Source: Pomphorhynchus laevis (taxonomy: Eukaryota > Acanthocephala > Palaeacanthocephala > Echinorhynchida > Pomphorhynchidae). From it: a DNA stretch of 64,000 nt. Within the stretch, counting starts at the first letter, position 1, and each line of letters begins with the position of its first letter. Below, piece after piece: positions 56,801 to 63,651 of this stretch. The translations under genes and the position numbers were made by a program. Under the pieces are notes generated by a model. The model did not search any database. It was not told the origin of the DNA and worked only from the letters and a program-made list of their open reading frames with translations. The DNA lies in the NCBI GenBank assembly GCA_012934845.2, contig WNNJ02002088.1, forward strand, positions 1 through 64,000. The letters are read 5' to 3'.

Positions 56801-58810
56801 CATCGAGTAAGTGGTATCCGGTTTAGACTGCAGGACGGTGATCATCATATTGTCGATTCAACAGAGATAGCGTTTAGTCTAGCTACTAAAGGAGCAATGC
56901 GAGATGGTAAGCTTTTGATTGAGTAATGCTGCCTATAAAATTTAATATTTTACTAAAGCATTCAAAGAAGGATGCTGGCAAATCATTGAACCCATTATGC
57001 AGGTCGAAGTTCTTGTTGCCAATGAATACCAGCAAGAAGTGGTAAAACAGTTGCTTAAAAGATTTGCAATTATTAGGCATCAGCAGACTCGCGATAATTT
57101 CACAGTTTTCGACTGTCAGGTACTTTTGCAACAGCTAGTTTATAAAATTACAATACTACCGCACTACTGCAATGCCACTTTTTAATTTTGTGGTAATTTC
57201 CTTCAAACTAAACATCATTTGTAATGGTAACTTAAAATGCTGTGAAATTTTATTTGCTGATGTTTAAGTTATTCAGGTAAAGTTATTCAGCGGATCCGCT
57301 AATTCTAAGCATATCAATTAACTCAATTTACGGTATTTTACGATATTCTATATTTAATACAACAATTTATCCAGAATAAATACATCCAGAATGAGCCGCC
57401 ATTGATTCTAAACGAGCTTATTCTCGAATTTCCCATTTGTCACAAGTTCGATTAAAATAGAAGTTTTGACAAATAATATATTCAAATATTTATATAAGGA
57501 TATAAATTCTATAAAATAGAATAAGCAAGGGCAAAACAGGTTTGCTTATAAGCATATTCTTATCAGAACACAAAAGCCAGCTGGCTCTGGAACCAAAGCC
57601 AAAGACAAATTTCACCAAGTTGTACTAGTGCGAAACATTGATATAATAATTCTGGTTTTGCCACAATATTATCCTCACAGGTATTGTTCCTATTCTTGAT
57701 ACAGCAGGACGCTACTAATCAGTCTGGGTGGGTCTCATCAGCTGCTGACCCAGACCTACATTTCACGTTTCGACCCTTATTTTCTGCTTTCTCCGTACAC
57801 TGGTGCTGATCGGATTCGAACTCGGGACAATCGGAAAAAATTTCAGCTCACAGATGCAACCAAGTTAAATTAAAAACATTCATTGGAAGTGGCAGCATGA
57901 AAAACAGTGATACAGCTAGCGGATCACACACATAGGGTAGGTTTCTAATAGATCTTTGAATACGATCTCCTACCAAACGTAATATACAGAAATGTCTACC
58001 TACACCACTGGAGCAGCCAGACTAGTAGATGTAGCGTTGAATCGCGATACAGACGTCCTGAGTTCAAATCCGATCAACATCAGTGTACGGAGAAAGCAGA
58101 TAATAATGTTCGAAACTTAATATAATGACTAATAATATTAATAATATTAATCTTCACAATTTGAAAGTATTAATTGCTTATTATTGCTAAAGTATTAATG
58201 ACATCAAAAGTGCTGATCAAATTCCATTTAATTTTGATCGTAACTTTTAAATTCAATCTCTTGTGATGTTATTTGTTTATCGATTAAATAATTCGCTTAT
58301 ATTTTAACAATTAAAATTCACCTTTGAGTTTCACAGCTGGTATTTTATGTCATAGATAAGTATCAAGATACATTGCATTTCCGGGTCTATTGAAACGTTT
58401 GCGCGATTTTGGAGTCCACACAAATTAAATTGAATACTTACGTTTTGCAAACGATCCACGGATCATTTTGACGAATCTCGAATGATTTATAGATGATGTG
58501 AATGACTTGTGATGAAATAAATGCTACATACATAAATGCTACTTTATAGAAGCCTTTAAGATAAAGTTATTATATCTTAAGCCTTTAAGATAAATAAAAT
58601 AAACTACTTTATTTTAGATAAACTTTTTTGATTTAGGTTCCACTAAATGACATGTTTGGATTCTCGACTACACTTCGCTCAGCTACGAAGGGTACAGGAG
58701 AATTCTCAATGGAGTATAGCTGTTACGCGTCTGTCCGCGGTGATGTTAAAGATAAACTGACAGGCGATTTCAGATCGCAAATGGAAGTTACTAGCGCAGG
58801 AACCAGATAA
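38417..58810 (+). CDS. GFM1: Mitochondrial elongation factor G1, 16 recognised exons
   Basis: GFM1 is the GTPase that drives ribosome translocation in mitochondrial translation. Exons: 38417-38874, 40301-40417, 44362-44435, 44480-44556, 45042-45193, 47836-47917, 47962-48099, 52449-52550, 52602-52693, 52740-52842, 54553-54635, 54754-54823, 56625-56717, 56762-56906, 56959-57119, 58637-58810. All have GT/AG borders and phases that fit, giving 2121 nt (706 codons plus stop; human 751). Domain order is G domain, domain II, III, IV and V, with no gap against the family except the N-terminus. Introns are either 44-52 bp (plus one of 118) or 0.5-4.3 kb; the long ones carry transposons. An AATAAA lies at 58987. 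The gene looks functional: no stop or frameshift is needed anywhere. Confidence 0.96.
39030..39290 (-). repeat. Dispersed AT-rich repeat, inverted copy in GFM1 intron
   Basis: The reverse complement has CTGATACATCGTCC, ATTATTTATTATTCAAT and TATAAAAATTGATTC in the order seen at 42100-42345 and 53230-53480. It lies in the intron 38875-40300. A related block may continue at 39500-39760. Confidence 0.5.
40301..40417 (+). CDS. GFM1: GFM1 exon, G' region
   Basis: It encodes [19 protein letters not shown], then [20 protein letters not shown], matching human IPMG...[20 protein letters not shown]. The acceptor is TTGTCAAG and the donor is GG|GTAAGT. Confidence 0.95.
40640..40870 (+). mobile_element. 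LINE RT palm remnant in GFM1 intron
   Basis: [20 protein letters not shown] (normally GV.QGDPLSP.LF) and YADNWLL are recognisable. A second remnant of the same family, with similar downstream codons, lies at 41215-41460. Confidence 0.6.
41215..41460 (+). mobile_element. Second LINE RT remnant, same family
   Basis: [12 protein letters not shown] then [19 protein letters not shown]. This keeps the YADD site and partly overlaps in content the copy at 40640-40870. Confidence 0.6.
41867..42345 (+). repeat. Direct duplication, unit 1 (AT-rich repeat family)
   Basis: It runs from GAATCATTTAAATC to ACGTAGACTCAGT and recurs at 42994-43396 with very few differences, except for about 90 extra bases at about 42052-42145 in this unit. 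Both contain the hairpins TTAACTCAAGTTGAGTTAA and ACAGACGATG..CATCGTCTGT. It lies in the intron 40418-44361. Confidence 0.85.
42405..42785. repeat. AT dinucleotide-rich palindromic repeats
   Basis: Repeated ATAATATATAATATATTATA phrases lie in two blocks (about 42418-42482 and 42665-42780), each ending TATAGGATTTATATAAT or similar. Between them lies GGTCGAAACC with an adjacent CTGAT...ATCAG hairpin, which also occurs inverted near 39790. Confidence 0.6.
42994..43396 (+). repeat. Direct duplication, unit 2
   Basis: The second copy of the 41867-42345 unit. High similarity means the duplication is recent relative to most repeats here. It is not a protein-coding segment. Confidence 0.85.
43397..44361. 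other. GFM1 intron, nothing further recognised
   Basis: Mixed AT-rich intron sequence without a supported repeat or gene, ending in the acceptor before 44362. Confidence 0.4.
44362..44556 (+). CDS. GFM1: Two GFM1 exons split by a 44-bp intron
   Basis: Exon 44362-44435 ([19 protein letters not shown]) and exon 44480-44556 ([20 protein letters not shown]). The intron 44436-44479 is 44 bp with GTATAA...CTCAG. Together they match the human EIPAELRAAATDHRQELIE...SDEQLGEMFLEE region. Confidence 0.93.
44650..44935 (-). mobile_element. LTR-retrotransposon gag fossil (fragment)
   Basis: About 80 codons resemble the capsid-side region of gag from LTR retrotransposons ([20 protein letters not shown], then [12 protein letters not shown]). 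No LTRs, protease or polymerase are seen nearby. It is an old, isolated and broken fragment inside a GFM1 intron. The family is probably Gypsy-like, with low certainty. Confidence 0.5.
45042..45193 (+). CDS. GFM1: GFM1 exon with G5 motif
   Basis: It encodes [20 protein letters not shown] (G5, GSALKN) and [16 protein letters not shown]. It closes the G domain. The acceptor is ATTCTTAG and the donor AG|GTATAA. Confidence 0.95.
45649..47668 (+). mobile_element. 5'-truncated RT/restriction-like-endonuclease retroelement with 22-bp TSD
   Basis: It starts inside an RT ([20 protein letters not shown], then [12 protein letters not shown]), has a substituted palm centre (FPNDATFVG where related proteins have YADD), and ends with the same C-terminal domain as 21965-22900. 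The exact repeat AATAATAATTAATAGAATAA (plus TT) flanks it at 45627-45648 and 47669-47690. These are the marks of target-primed insertion with 5' truncation. Several stops and shifts are present. It lies in the GFM1 intron 45194-47835. The family occurs widely as unnamed RT-like proteins in invertebrates (from memory); clade placement is inference. Confidence 0.78.
47053..47544 (+). CDS. C-terminal endonuclease-like domain of the same element
   Basis: [19 protein letters not shown] (zinc-binding), [52 protein letters not shown] and [18 protein letters not shown] align block by block with 21965-22900. They support a shared domain: finger, RH, EP, R.DI and F.DV. The frame is open to the natural stop. 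The N-terminal side is in other frames. Confidence 0.75.
   Translation: MCKCGSSLNMPHSISCKKGGLPTIRHDSIRNLMASVIPEVFPCVEIEPTLSPVPTGFSMESTSTTLDSNARLDIFCMGLGGSRFERTFFDVTIFSTVAQSYVNRSTSFIPLVFSTVGGFGGDDGRLIKTIAPAMSQKNTSTYSDHFTKIKMRLSFELARASSA
47669..47690 (+). repeat. Target-site duplication, right copy
   Basis: Identical over 22 bp to 45627-45648, bracketing the RT/endonuclease retroelement. Confidence 0.8.
47836..48099 (+). CDS. GFM1: Two GFM1 exons, domain II
   Basis: Exon 47836-47917 ([11 protein letters not shown]) and exon 47962-48099 ([19 protein letters not shown], then [20 protein letters not shown]) are divided by a 44-bp intron. They match the domain II barrel of mtEFG1 (FKLEVGRFGQLTYVRSYQG). 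Confidence 0.95.
49015..49185. repeat. Local duplication of about 75 bp
   Basis: CAATTATTTCTGTTAGTTCC followed by CTCGCTAATCTCGCAGATAA (49011-49050) recurs diverged at 49110-49150 (CAATTATTCCTGTCAGCTCC, ACTCGCTATGCTCACCGATA). It lies just upstream of the LINE at 49480 and could be its 5' region. Confidence 0.6.
49480..51930 (+). mobile_element. LINE with ORF1 and endonuclease in GFM1 intron, decayed
   Basis: An ORF1-like region (50060-50370) reads [20 protein letters not shown], then [20 protein letters not shown]. This is like the C-terminal domain of LINE ORF1 proteins (..R.P..V.......L). The endonuclease-like region (50650-51060) has [13 protein letters not shown] and [16 protein letters not shown]. 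Further frames run to about 51930 without a clear RT, so the 3' part is missing. Many breaks are present. The clade is unassigned. Confidence 0.6.
50365..50430. repeat. Twin palindromes GAAGTACGACGCGTCGTACTTC
   Basis: A perfect dyad of GAAGTACGACG about CG lies at about 50370-50391. A slightly degraded second copy follows directly (GAAGTACGACGCGTTGTACT). Both lie inside the ORF1-like part of the LINE. Confidence 0.8.
52449..52842 (+). CDS. GFM1: Three GFM1 exons, domain II end and domain III
   Basis: Exons 52449-52550 ([20 protein letters not shown]), 52602-52693 ([17 protein letters not shown]) and 52740-52842 ([15 protein letters not shown], then [12 protein letters not shown]) are split by introns of 51 and 46 bp. 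GMGELHLE is the conserved domain III motif. Confidence 0.95.
53230..53480 (+). repeat. Dispersed AT-rich repeat copy in GFM1 intron
   Basis: It carries CCGATACATCCTCAG, TTATTTATTAGTTAATTCAT, AAATTATATAAAATCTTTAT and ends AAATACATAGACTCA. This follows the order of 42145-42345. Confidence 0.6.
54553..54823 (+). CDS. GFM1: Two GFM1 exons, domain IV start
   Basis: Exons 54553-54635 ([20 protein letters not shown]) and 54754-54823 ([20 protein letters not shown]) are separated by a 118-bp intron. KKQSGG.GQYG is the hallmark loop at the domain IV entry. Confidence 0.95.
54824..56195. other. GFM1 intron, no gene seen
   Basis: AT-rich intron DNA. A GTGTCGAAACATAAATAG at about 55690 echoes the GTCGAAAC motif of the hammerhead repeats but has no partner strand. 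The 74-codon frame at 55978 has no domain and is not supported. Confidence 0.45.
56196..56241 (-). mobile_element. Tiny L2-like LINE fragment (YADD region)
   Basis: GAGAATGTCATAAGCATATT, then GCATAACATGGAAATTAAA, matches about 3651-3690 of LINE copy A, i.e. the stretch that encodes MQYADDILI in reverse complement. It is an isolated fragment of about 40 bp. Confidence 0.6.
56625..57119 (+). CDS. GFM1: Three GFM1 exons, domain IV and V
   Basis: Exons 56625-56717 ([15 protein letters not shown]), 56762-56906 ([20 protein letters not shown]) and 56959-57119 ([20 protein letters not shown]) have introns of 44 and 52 bp. The phase is unbroken into the last exon. Confidence 0.95.
57690..57868 (-). 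mobile_element. tRNA-derived SINE carrying a hammerhead
   Basis: Reading on the minus strand, the head ends in GTCCCGAGTTCGAATCCGAT (B box GTTCGAATCC at 57812-57821) with an A-box-like TTGGTTGCATCTG upstream. A body AGTGTACGGAGAAAGCAGA follows, then a hammerhead module (57702-57776). A second copy with the same head and body lies at 58000-58118 on the other strand. Architecture recalls Pol III/hammerhead SINE-like repeats known from schistosomes (Sm-alpha), though the sequence is not that one. Confidence 0.72.
57702..57776 (-). ncRNA. Hammerhead strands in non-cyclic order (SINE)
   Basis: On the minus strand: GGGUC-GAAA (57776-57768), C-G-U (57767-57765), CAGCAG-CUGAUGA-GACCC (57747-57730) and GCGUC|CUGCUG (57712-57702). 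Helix I CAGCAG/CUGCUG is 6 of 6 and helix II GGGUC/GACCC is 5 of 5. Helix III begins A-U, C-G, G-C. An extra stem, GUCUGGGU (57755-57748) with ACCCAGAC (57729-57722), frames the CUGAUGA strand. Same order as at 33779, with unrelated helix sequences. The predicted cleavage is 57708/57707. Confidence 0.72.
58000..58118 (+). mobile_element. Second tRNA-derived SINE copy, truncated before the hammerhead
   Basis: The head has B box GTTCAAATCC (58062-58071). The shared body is ATCAGTGTACGGAGAAAGCAG and it ends at GTTCGAAAC, the first hammerhead strand. The rest is missing. Separated from the first copy by about 130 bp and in opposite orientation. Confidence 0.7.
58637..58810 (+). CDS. GFM1: GFM1 last exon
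   Basis: It encodes [20 protein letters not shown], then [16 protein letters not shown] and a short diverged tail to TAA at 58808-58810. Compare human [21 protein letters not shown]. The tail lacks the lysine-rich human end. Confidence 0.95.
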   Translation, partial: VPLNDMFGFSTTLRSATKGTGEFSMEYSCYASVRGDVKDKLTGDFRSQMEVTSAGTR

Positions 58811-59623
58811 GAAGAGAGACCAGTTTTAATTGTAAAAAGTAGAAAATTTTACCGTGTACTCTTTATTAAAACTTATTTTAAATACAAAGAAATTTTATTT
58901 AAGTTTGCATATTATATTTAAGTATAGATTTCCAAGTTTCTATCAGTAAACTACCTATCGATATATACACGAAGTTTTTTCTATTCAATAAACAAGATAG
59001 AACTATTTCTGATTCGAAATTGCCTTCGTTAAATAGAATAAAAGGACCTTTCGGTCCTTTTATTCGAATCGTCTGTTTTTATTGGCAATTAGATTTAATG
59101 ATAGACTTTCGTCTTACATTTTGCAAATTTAATTGAAATCATTTCTGATTTTAAATTAAATCAGCGTTGGTAAAGGAAGGTTCTGCCTTCAATTTGAAAT
59201 CGTACCTATTATTGAGATTTATTACTATTATCAAACTATCATCTATAGTTGCTTTCCAATTTTTTTAATTTTAATTTAATTGTTCAGTCATTGTTACAAT
59301 TGAAATTTTTTTTGACACTGCATGTTGCTAATATCCAATCTATAAGCAACATCACTACGCTACATTTCAGTATTTGTGGACGTCATCAGCTACAGATTTA
59401 ATATATTCGGTTCACAGTTGGTCTTTTTTTAAATACCGTCATTTTAGCAAAATGCTATCATTTAGCATTTTGAAAATTTAATTGAAATCACTTCGGATTT
59501 CAAAATAAATATTTGACTAGTTTTCCGTATTGAGTTTTAGTTTTAAGTAACGATAGAGTTATTTGAACCACAGCTTGGGATCATTGTTTCTGTTTTATAT
59601 ACCTACTTACTTTGATATATATA
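58811..59623. other. GFM1 3' flank, no gene seen
   Basis: AATAAA at 58987-58992 is a candidate poly(A) signal. A strong hairpin AAAAGGACC/GGTCCTTTT lies at about 59040-59058. The ACCACAGCTTGGGATC repeat (also at 18893) lies near 59570. Nothing else is recognised. Confidence 0.5.
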
Positions 59624-60023
59624 AAGCAAGCAACGACCGCAAGTAAAATTCCTGCTGAATAAAATTAGGATGATCGGAACGCACATGGTTAGTTGAAAGA
59701 GGCTAGGCCCATGCTACCACGTTAGCAAATTCTCGGAGATGCCTTTTAAATATATCACAAGGCAGCTGATACGACTGATGGTAGTTCATCCTACTGATGA
59801 GTGCTGCCGGCTACCATCAGCTCGTCTAGGAGTGATAAGGAAGTCTGCTCTGTATGTAATCGAACTCCGGTTTTTGGCAACATCTACAATTATGAAACTG
59901 AAGCTTATTAGCTCCCGGAGCACAGTTTAACACAGTCAGATATAGAATTATAAAAATGTATCCTCAAAAGGATCCTGTGAGAAAGCAAGCAACGACAGCA
60001 AGTAAAATTCCTGATGAATAAAA
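59624..60023 (+). repeat. Penelope-type terminal repeat, left arm
   Basis: The unit starts and ends with the same AAGCAAGCAACGAC.GCAAGT stretch (about 59625 and 59985), so it is slightly more than one tandem unit. It contains CATGGTTAGTTGAAAGAGGC, GCAAATTCTCGGAGATG, a hammerhead module (59761-59831) and AACTCCGGTTTTTGGC. An inverted copy lies at 60727-61045. It resembles the HHR-bearing terminal repeats of Penelope-like elements. Confidence 0.78.
59761..59831 (+). ncRNA. Hammerhead strands, non-cyclic order, mutated core
   Basis: GGCAGC (59761-59766) pairs with GCUGCC (59803-59808). UCCUA-CUGAUGA (59789-59800) pairs with UAGGA (59827-59831) after GUC (59824-59826). CUGAUGGUAG/CUACCAUCAG extends helix III by ten pairs. 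The GAAA position reads GAUA here, so this copy is probably inactive. Against 33779, helix I and helix II each differ by compensated pair changes. Confidence 0.7.
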
Positions 60024-60579
60024 TTAGTATATAATTCAAAAGTTTATATTCGAACTGGATTTGAAAACAATAATTTATTTTTCAATTATTAACGTTTCGA
60101 AGCACAGGCTTCTTTATCAAGTGAAATTATCTTACAGAATGTCCTCACAAATTATGTTGCCAACATCTAAAGAGAAAATGACATGTAAGACTTTCATCAA
60201 TATAATGATGTCACTCAACCTTTTGAAAATTGTGACGTCGCTTAACATTTAAAAATGGAACAAATTGCTTTACTTAAAGCAGCTGAAATTGATGATTTTC
60301 GTGCTTAGCATCTTGTTACACATTGTTTGTCCTATCCTATATGCTTCCTTCTTTGTTTTTTGTTGTCTTTTATTGGACCGTCAATAATAGTCGTAACATT
60401 CTTATGATTTGGAAATTCTACTATGTGCCGAACTGTTCCGTCTGCTTCAATCCTTTTGGTTTGATATCTTTACGGCGGTTGTTCTCCCGTATGTTGTATT
60501 GAGTACTCGTCAATGTATTGCACGAGTAAATGTAGCCAGTATAAAAAAAACAAATTTTTAAGATCATGTCAGTACAAAC
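60024..60579. other. Spacer between terminal repeats
   Basis: A GAAGC..GCUUC-GAAACGUU motif on the minus strand (about 60088-60115) looks like a decayed classical hammerhead helix II. A minus-strand frame near 60370-60500 (RIEADGTVRHIVEFPNHKN) is unassigned. No gene is supported. Confidence 0.4.
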
Positions 60580-60715
60580 CTAAATTATGGCTACGCTACA
60601 TCGATGATATAGTGATAGTTTGGCCACATGAAACAGATTAGCTGATAGACTTTGTCCGGCGATTGAACAACTGCTCTGAGCTTAATTTTGAAATTAGCTT
60701 GCTAGATGACCAGTG
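60580..60715 (+). mobile_element. Penelope-like RT fragment (YIDD)
   Basis: It reads YKPKLWLRYIDDIVIVWPHE, then LIDFVRRLNNCSELNFEI, the typical Penelope RT active-site region (W.RYVDD.F..WPHG....F...LN). A short broken piece between two inverted terminal repeats. Confidence 0.78.
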
Positions 60716-60726
60716 ATGAACAGAAT

Positions 60727-61045
60727 TTGCTAACGTGGTAGCATGGGCCTAGCCTCTTTCAACTAACCATGTGCGTTCCTGAATTTTACTTGCTGTCGTT
60801 GCTTGCTTTCTCACAGGATCCTTTTGAGGATACATTTTTATAATTCTATATCTGACTGTGTTAAACTGTGCTCCGGGAGCTAATAAGCTTCAGTTTCATA
60901 ATTGTAGATGTTGCCAAAAACCGGAGTTCGATTACATACAGAGCAGACTTCCTTATCACTCCTAGACGAGCTGATGGTAGCCGGCAGCACTCATCAGTAG
61001 GATGAACTACCATCAGTCGTATCAGCTGCCTTGTGATATATTTAA
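60727..61045 (-). repeat. Penelope-type terminal repeat, right arm (inverted)
   Basis: Nearly identical to the left arm in reverse complement, but circularly permuted: it opens at TAAATATATCACAAGGC and ends after CATGGTTAGTTG...GCAAATTCTG. Its hammerhead block is at 60956-61030 with the same GAUA change in the core. The near identity of the two arms points to recent duplication. Confidence 0.78.
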
Positions 61046-61723
61046 AATAATATATTAATCATTTAAAAATAAAAATGCCTTCACAATAAAAATTCCTTCA
61101 CAACAATTAACAATTCACAATGATGGATACTGCACTTCATTTCATTTGATAAAATTTTGATGTTACGAACGTTTTTCTTTAATATAAACGAACTGAAATG
61201 TCACTGCTGACATTTCTGTTCGTTTATACTCAAAATGCTAAAAATATGATATGATTGTATTATCGAAATTAACCTTTTCTCTTTTTATGAGTAAAGGTGA
61301 TACGTTATTTTAAAATTTTTAAAATCAGGGAATTTCTCTTTAACATTCCCTTAGTAAATTTTAACATTTCACTTAATAAATTAACTAATAATCTAATTAA
61401 TATTAATCTAATTAATTGATATAGTAGCATTTGTTCTGACATTCTCAGGTTATTTTAAAAAGCTTAAATTATATTTTCAAATTTTTATGCAGATTATTTT
61501 GCTTGCAAAAATTTTAAAAACCGATAAAGAGCACATTATACTTTATAAATATGTAATATTTTAGAATACATTCGCAACTTTCTTAATTATTGAATCTAAA
61601 TTTTGCTTTAATCACAAAATTGTATTGTAGATCTTCTATAGATTTTGCAAAATACATTTGAATAGGAATGAGGGTCATAGCTAAATAAAAAATCAGAATA
61701 TACTTAAAACCATTTCAATATAT
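61046..61723. other. AT-rich spacer, nothing recognised
   Basis: It contains a fold-back GAACGAAATGTCAG-type hairpin near 61185-61230 and no gene. Confidence 0.4.
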
Positions 61724-62092
61724 TTGTCTATAATTAGTTTAGCAGCCACGAAAGAATTGATAACGAAAGGGTAACTAGTACCGTTTCGTCATCGTTTTGA
61801 CCAACCATTGCCGGTACCTCCCACTGCTGCATGCAGAGGAGGACCGGTAAACGTCACGATGCAAGTAAAATATACTGATAGATAGAAAAATGTCTGTTTA
61901 TCTAAGTATTGGAAGCCTAGACATTGTTCTAGCTCTCAGTATGCTTTGATATACCTCGTGGGGTCTTGCAATCTATCTCTGCATCCAGCAGTGAAAGGTA
62001 CCCGGCACTGATGAGTCAAAACGATGACGAAACCGTTCTAGTTATCGGTTTGTCATCGATTCTTTTGTGGCTGCCAAACTGATTATAAACTA
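61724..62092 (+). mobile_element. Inverted-repeat element with hammerhead core in its ends
   Basis: The ends 61724-61834 and 61980-62092 are inverted copies over about 110 bp (GGTACC.GGCA, GGTCAAAACGATGACGAAAC or similar, TTCTTT.GTGGCTGC). About 145 bp lie between them. The right end has a complete CUGAUGA strand; the left has lost it. A small non-autonomous element by structure; family unknown. Confidence 0.7.
62001..62050 (+). ncRNA. Classical-order hammerhead core, helix I not found
   Basis: CUGAUGA (62008-62014), helix II GUCA/UGAC (62015-62018 and 62025-62028) with a 6-nt loop, GAAA (62029-62032), then helix III ACCG/CGGU (62032-62035 and 62045-62048). A cleavable UH with a partner for helix I is not evident. 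It could be a half-ribozyme acting with another strand, or a relic. Confidence 0.5.
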
Positions 62093-62554
62093 CTTCCCAC
62101 GGAATCCTCACATCTCTCATAAAAATAAATGTCATTTCCTTTATTAATATTTTTATATTGTATTAAAAACGTCTTGTTGGTAGTCGGTTGAATTTCATTT
62201 TGTTGAGATATTTTCGAACCTCTTCGACTAACTTGTATTTTAGCTGGCTACATAATAGCTTCAGCTATCAGGTAGCATTACGGCAGAAAGCATGTTGTCC
62301 AGACCACTCCACAGAGCGGGACTCATCAGTAGACGTCCCTGTATCATCGTTGTATCATCCCTCAGCATGCACTATATTGACGATAAACATGGTGGTCCTC
62401 CATCAGATTGAAATGAGTCATTGAAATCGTCTTGTTGGTAGTCAGTTGAATTTCATTTTGTTGAGATATTTCCGGACCTCTTCGACTAACTTGTATTTTA
62501 GCTGGCTACATAATAGCTTCAGCTATCAGGTCGCATTACGACAGAAAGCATGCT

Positions 62555-62619
62555 GTCCAGACAACTTCACAGAGCGGGACTCATCAGTGGACGTCTCTGT
62601 ATCATCGTTGTTTCGTCCC
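62555..62619 (-). ncRNA. Satellite hammerhead module (unit 2), non-cyclic order
   Basis: Minus strand: GGGAC (62619-62615), GAAA (62614-62611), CAAC (62610-62607), then GUCCA-CUGAUGA-GUCCC (62592-62576), then GUUGUC|UGGAC (62565-62555). Helix I UGGAC/GUCCA is 5 of 5, helix II GGGAC/GUCCC is 5 of 5 and helix III ACAAC/GUUGU is 5 of 5. CAGAG/CUCUG flank the CUGAUGA strand, and GCAUGCUG/CAGCAUGC enclose the whole. Predicted cleavage is 62560/62559. Equivalent modules lie every 258 bp; those at 63329-63393 and 63587-63651 also keep the core. Confidence 0.75.
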
Positions 62620-63328
62620 TCAGCATGCACTATATTGACGATAAACATGGTGGTATTTCATCAGATTGAAATGATGCATTAAAATCGTCTTGTTGGTAGT
62701 CAGTTGAATTTCATTTTGTTGAGATATTTCCAGACCTCTTCGACTAACTTGTATTTTAGCTGGCTACATAATAGCTTCAGCTATAAGGTCGCATTACGAC
62801 AGAAAGCATGCTATCCAGACAACTCCACAGGGCGGGACTCATCAGTGGACGTCTCTGTATCATCTTTGTTACGTCCCTCAGCATGCACTATATTGACGAT
62901 ACACATGGTGGTCCTCCATCAGATTGAAATGATTCATTGAAATCGTCTTGTTGGAAGTCAGTTGAATTTCATTTTGTTGAGATATTTCCGGACCTCTTCG
63001 ACTAACTTGTATTTTAGCTGGCTACATAATAGCTTCAGCTATCAGGTCACATTACGACATAAAGCATGCTGTCCAGACAACTACACAAGGCGGGACTCAT
63101 CAGTGGACGTATCTGTATCATCTTTGTTTCGTCCCTCAGCATGCACTATATTGACTATACACATAGTGGTCCTCCATCAGATTGAAATGAGTCATTGAAA
63201 TCGTCTTGTTGGTAGTCAGTTGAATTTCATTTTGTTGAGATATTTCCGGACCTCTTCTATTAACTTGTATTTTAGCTGGCTACACAATAGCTTCAGCTAT
63301 CAGGTCGAATTACGACAGAAAGCATGCT

Positions 63329-63393
63329 GTCCAGACAACTTCACAGAGCGGGACTCATCAGTGGAAGTCTCTGTATCATCGTTGTTTCGTCCC
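63329..63393 (-). ncRNA. Satellite hammerhead module (unit 5)
   Basis: The same strands as unit 2, with GAAAC, CUGAUGA and GUUGUC intact. Helix I is 4 bp because one base beside it changed (CUUCCA instead of CGUCCA). Confidence 0.7.
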
Positions 63394-63586
63394 TCAGCAT
63401 GCACTATATTGACGATAAACATGGTGGTATTTCATCAGATTGAAATGATGCATTAAAATCGTTTTGTTGGTAGTCAGTTGAATTTCATTTTGTTGAGATA
63501 TTTCCAGACCTCTTCGACTAACTTGTATTTTAGCTGGCTACATAATAGCTTCAGCTATAAGGTCGCATTACGACAGAAAGCATGCT

Positions 63587-63651
63587 ATCCAGACAACTCC
63601 ACAGGGCGGGACTCATCAGTGGACGTCTCTGTATCATCGTTGTTTCGTCCC
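63587..63651 (-). ncRNA. Satellite hammerhead module (unit 6)
   Basis: Core strands are intact (GGGAC-GAAA-CAAC; GUCCA-CUGAUGA-GUCCC; GUUGUC-UGGA). The last base of helix I differs (UGGAU). The partner unit 3 (62813-62877) has lost GAAA (GUAA). Confidence 0.7.
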
